Below, one piece after another: positions 4,582 through 5,219 of a DNA stretch of 5,219 nucleotides. The stretch covers positions 1 to 5,219 of the forward strand of contig DJHY01000326.1 of the NCBI GenBank assembly GCA_002433335.1, in the 5' to 3' direction. Position numbers and translations under genes: made by a program. The DNA is from Rhodospirillaceae bacterium UBA6608. GTDB taxonomy: Bacteria; Pseudomonadota; Alphaproteobacteria; Rhodospirillales_A; Casp-alpha2. Each line of letters begins with the position of its first letter. Within the stretch, counting starts at the first letter, position 1. The notes beneath the pieces are model-generated. The model saw only the letters and a program-made list of their open reading frames with translations. It was not told where the DNA came from and made no database searches.

Positions 4582-5219
4582 TTATTCGGCAGCCAGCTTG
4601 TTCAAGCAGGCCAGCTCGACACAGGCGCAGACCACTTCCATCGCCTGTTTGACCTCGTCCAGCGGCGGCAAGGTCGGCGCCAGCCGGATATTGCGGTCGT
4701 GCGGATCATTGCCATAGGGGAAGCAGGAACCGGCAGGGGTCAGCTTCACCCCGGCTTCGTCGGCCAAGCGGATGACTTCCTTGGCGCAGCCGTCCAGCAC
4801 GTCCAGGCTTACGAAATAACCGCCCTTGGGCTTGGTCCAGGTTGCGATGCCCTTGCCCGCCAGATGCTTGCTCAGGGCTTCTTCCACGGCCTGGAACTTC
4901 GGCCCGACCAATTCGGCATGGGCGTCCATATGGGCCAGGATGCCCTTCATATCGCCGAAGAATTTGACCTGCCGCAGCTGGCTGATCTTGTCCGGGCCGA
5001 TGGTTTCGAAGAACAGATGGTCCAGGGCGTCCTTGACGTTGGCCTTCGATCCCGCGAACACGGCGATCCCCGCGCCGGCATAGGTGATTTTGGACGTCGA
5101 ACCGAAAATGAACGGCCGGTCCGGACAGCCAGCGGCCTCGCAAACCGTGAGGATATCGGCGACGTCGTCCAGTCCCTGACCCAGGTGATGGACGGCATAG
5201 GCGTTGTCCCACAGGATGC
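4582..5219 (-). CDS. Type Ic aspartate aminotransferase (PLP fold type I), C-terminal half only
   Basis: The reading frame is open to the right edge, so the start is missing; 211 codons are visible where I would expect somewhat over 400 in the whole gene. The visible part begins with 'ILWDNAYAVHHL'. Its Asp (visible residue 4) and Tyr (7) are the expected pyridoxal-phosphate contacts. 'FGSTSKITYAGAG' (38-50) follows, with K43 as the PLP-binding lysine. Further on are 'TIGPDKISQLRQVKF' and 'KPKGGYFVSLDVL'. Last is 'RNIRLAPTLPP', where R178 is the likely substrate carboxylate-binding Arg. These signatures are those of the actinobacterial/proteobacterial aspartate aminotransferases sometimes labelled MocR-like or type Ic, which convert aspartate and 2-oxoglutarate to oxaloacetate and glutamate in the cytosol. 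An internal GTG at 5061 is not the start, because strong homology continues upstream of it. It converges with the GntR gene and is probably independent of the operon. Confidence 0.88.
   Translation of the reverse strand, partial: ILWDNAYAVHHLGQGLDDVADILTVCEAAGCPDRPFIFGSTSKITYAGAGIAVFAGSKANVKDALDHLFFETIGPDKISQLRQVKFFGDMKGILAHMDAHAELVGPKFQAVEEALSKHLAGKGIATWTKPKGGYFVSLDVLDGCAKEVIRLADEAGVKLTPAGSCFPYGNDPHDRNIRLAPTLPPLDEVKQAMEVVCACVELACLNKLAAE

Noticed and set aside
1..5219. Mobile elements, CRISPR arrays, tRNA/rRNA genes, phage defence genes
   Set aside because: No transposase or integrase, long direct or terminal inverted repeats, repeat-spacer arrays or RNA gene signatures were seen on either strand.

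Overview
This 5.2 kb GC-rich window reads as a piece of an alphaproteobacterial chromosome, plausibly Rhodospirillales. The main reason is a TrcR/DUF1013 protein, a family essentially confined to Alphaproteobacteria; the lineage below class is a guess. Genes are densely packed. There is no sign of mobile DNA, CRISPR, tRNA or rRNA, and no gene-free stretch exceeds about 140 bases.

Layout: (1) 84-680 (+) encodes TrcR, a small double-HTH cell-cycle regulator. (2) 708-735 is a short GC hairpin with T-rich flanks on both sides, a shared terminator for two converging genes. (3) 741-3683 (-) is a compact three-gene operon, in transcription order a class III (CaiB/BaiF) CoA-transferase, a two-domain VOC protein whose C-terminal half resembles methylmalonyl-CoA epimerase, and a crotonase. 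The last two genes overlap by 20 bases. (4) 3684-3823 is an AT-rich divergent promoter region holding a perfect 13-bp palindrome that fits the T-N-G-T-N3-A-C-N-A operator type of FadR/FCD regulators. (5) 3824-4519 (+) is a GntR-family regulator with an FCD ligand domain. (6) 4582-5219 (-) is the C-terminal half of a type Ic aspartate aminotransferase that runs off the right edge and looks unrelated to the operon.

Working model (inference): the GntR/FCD protein binds the single palindrome, which overlaps both divergent promoters, and so controls itself and the operon in response to a small organic acid. The CoA-transferase would load that acid onto CoA, and the VOC protein and crotonase would then transform the acyl-CoA. 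No ligase, thiolase or dehydrogenase is present to fix the substrate.

Several proteins depart from family consensus at key positions. The crotonase keeps the first catalytic Glu but has Gln at the second. The VOC protein has a degenerate first domain and a His in place of the last metal-binding Glu in the second. The FCD domain has Ala where the usual metal-binding Asp sits. Together these suggest an uncharacterised acyl-CoA pathway rather than a textbook one. This is the most interesting part of the window, but no substrate can be assigned from sequence alone.
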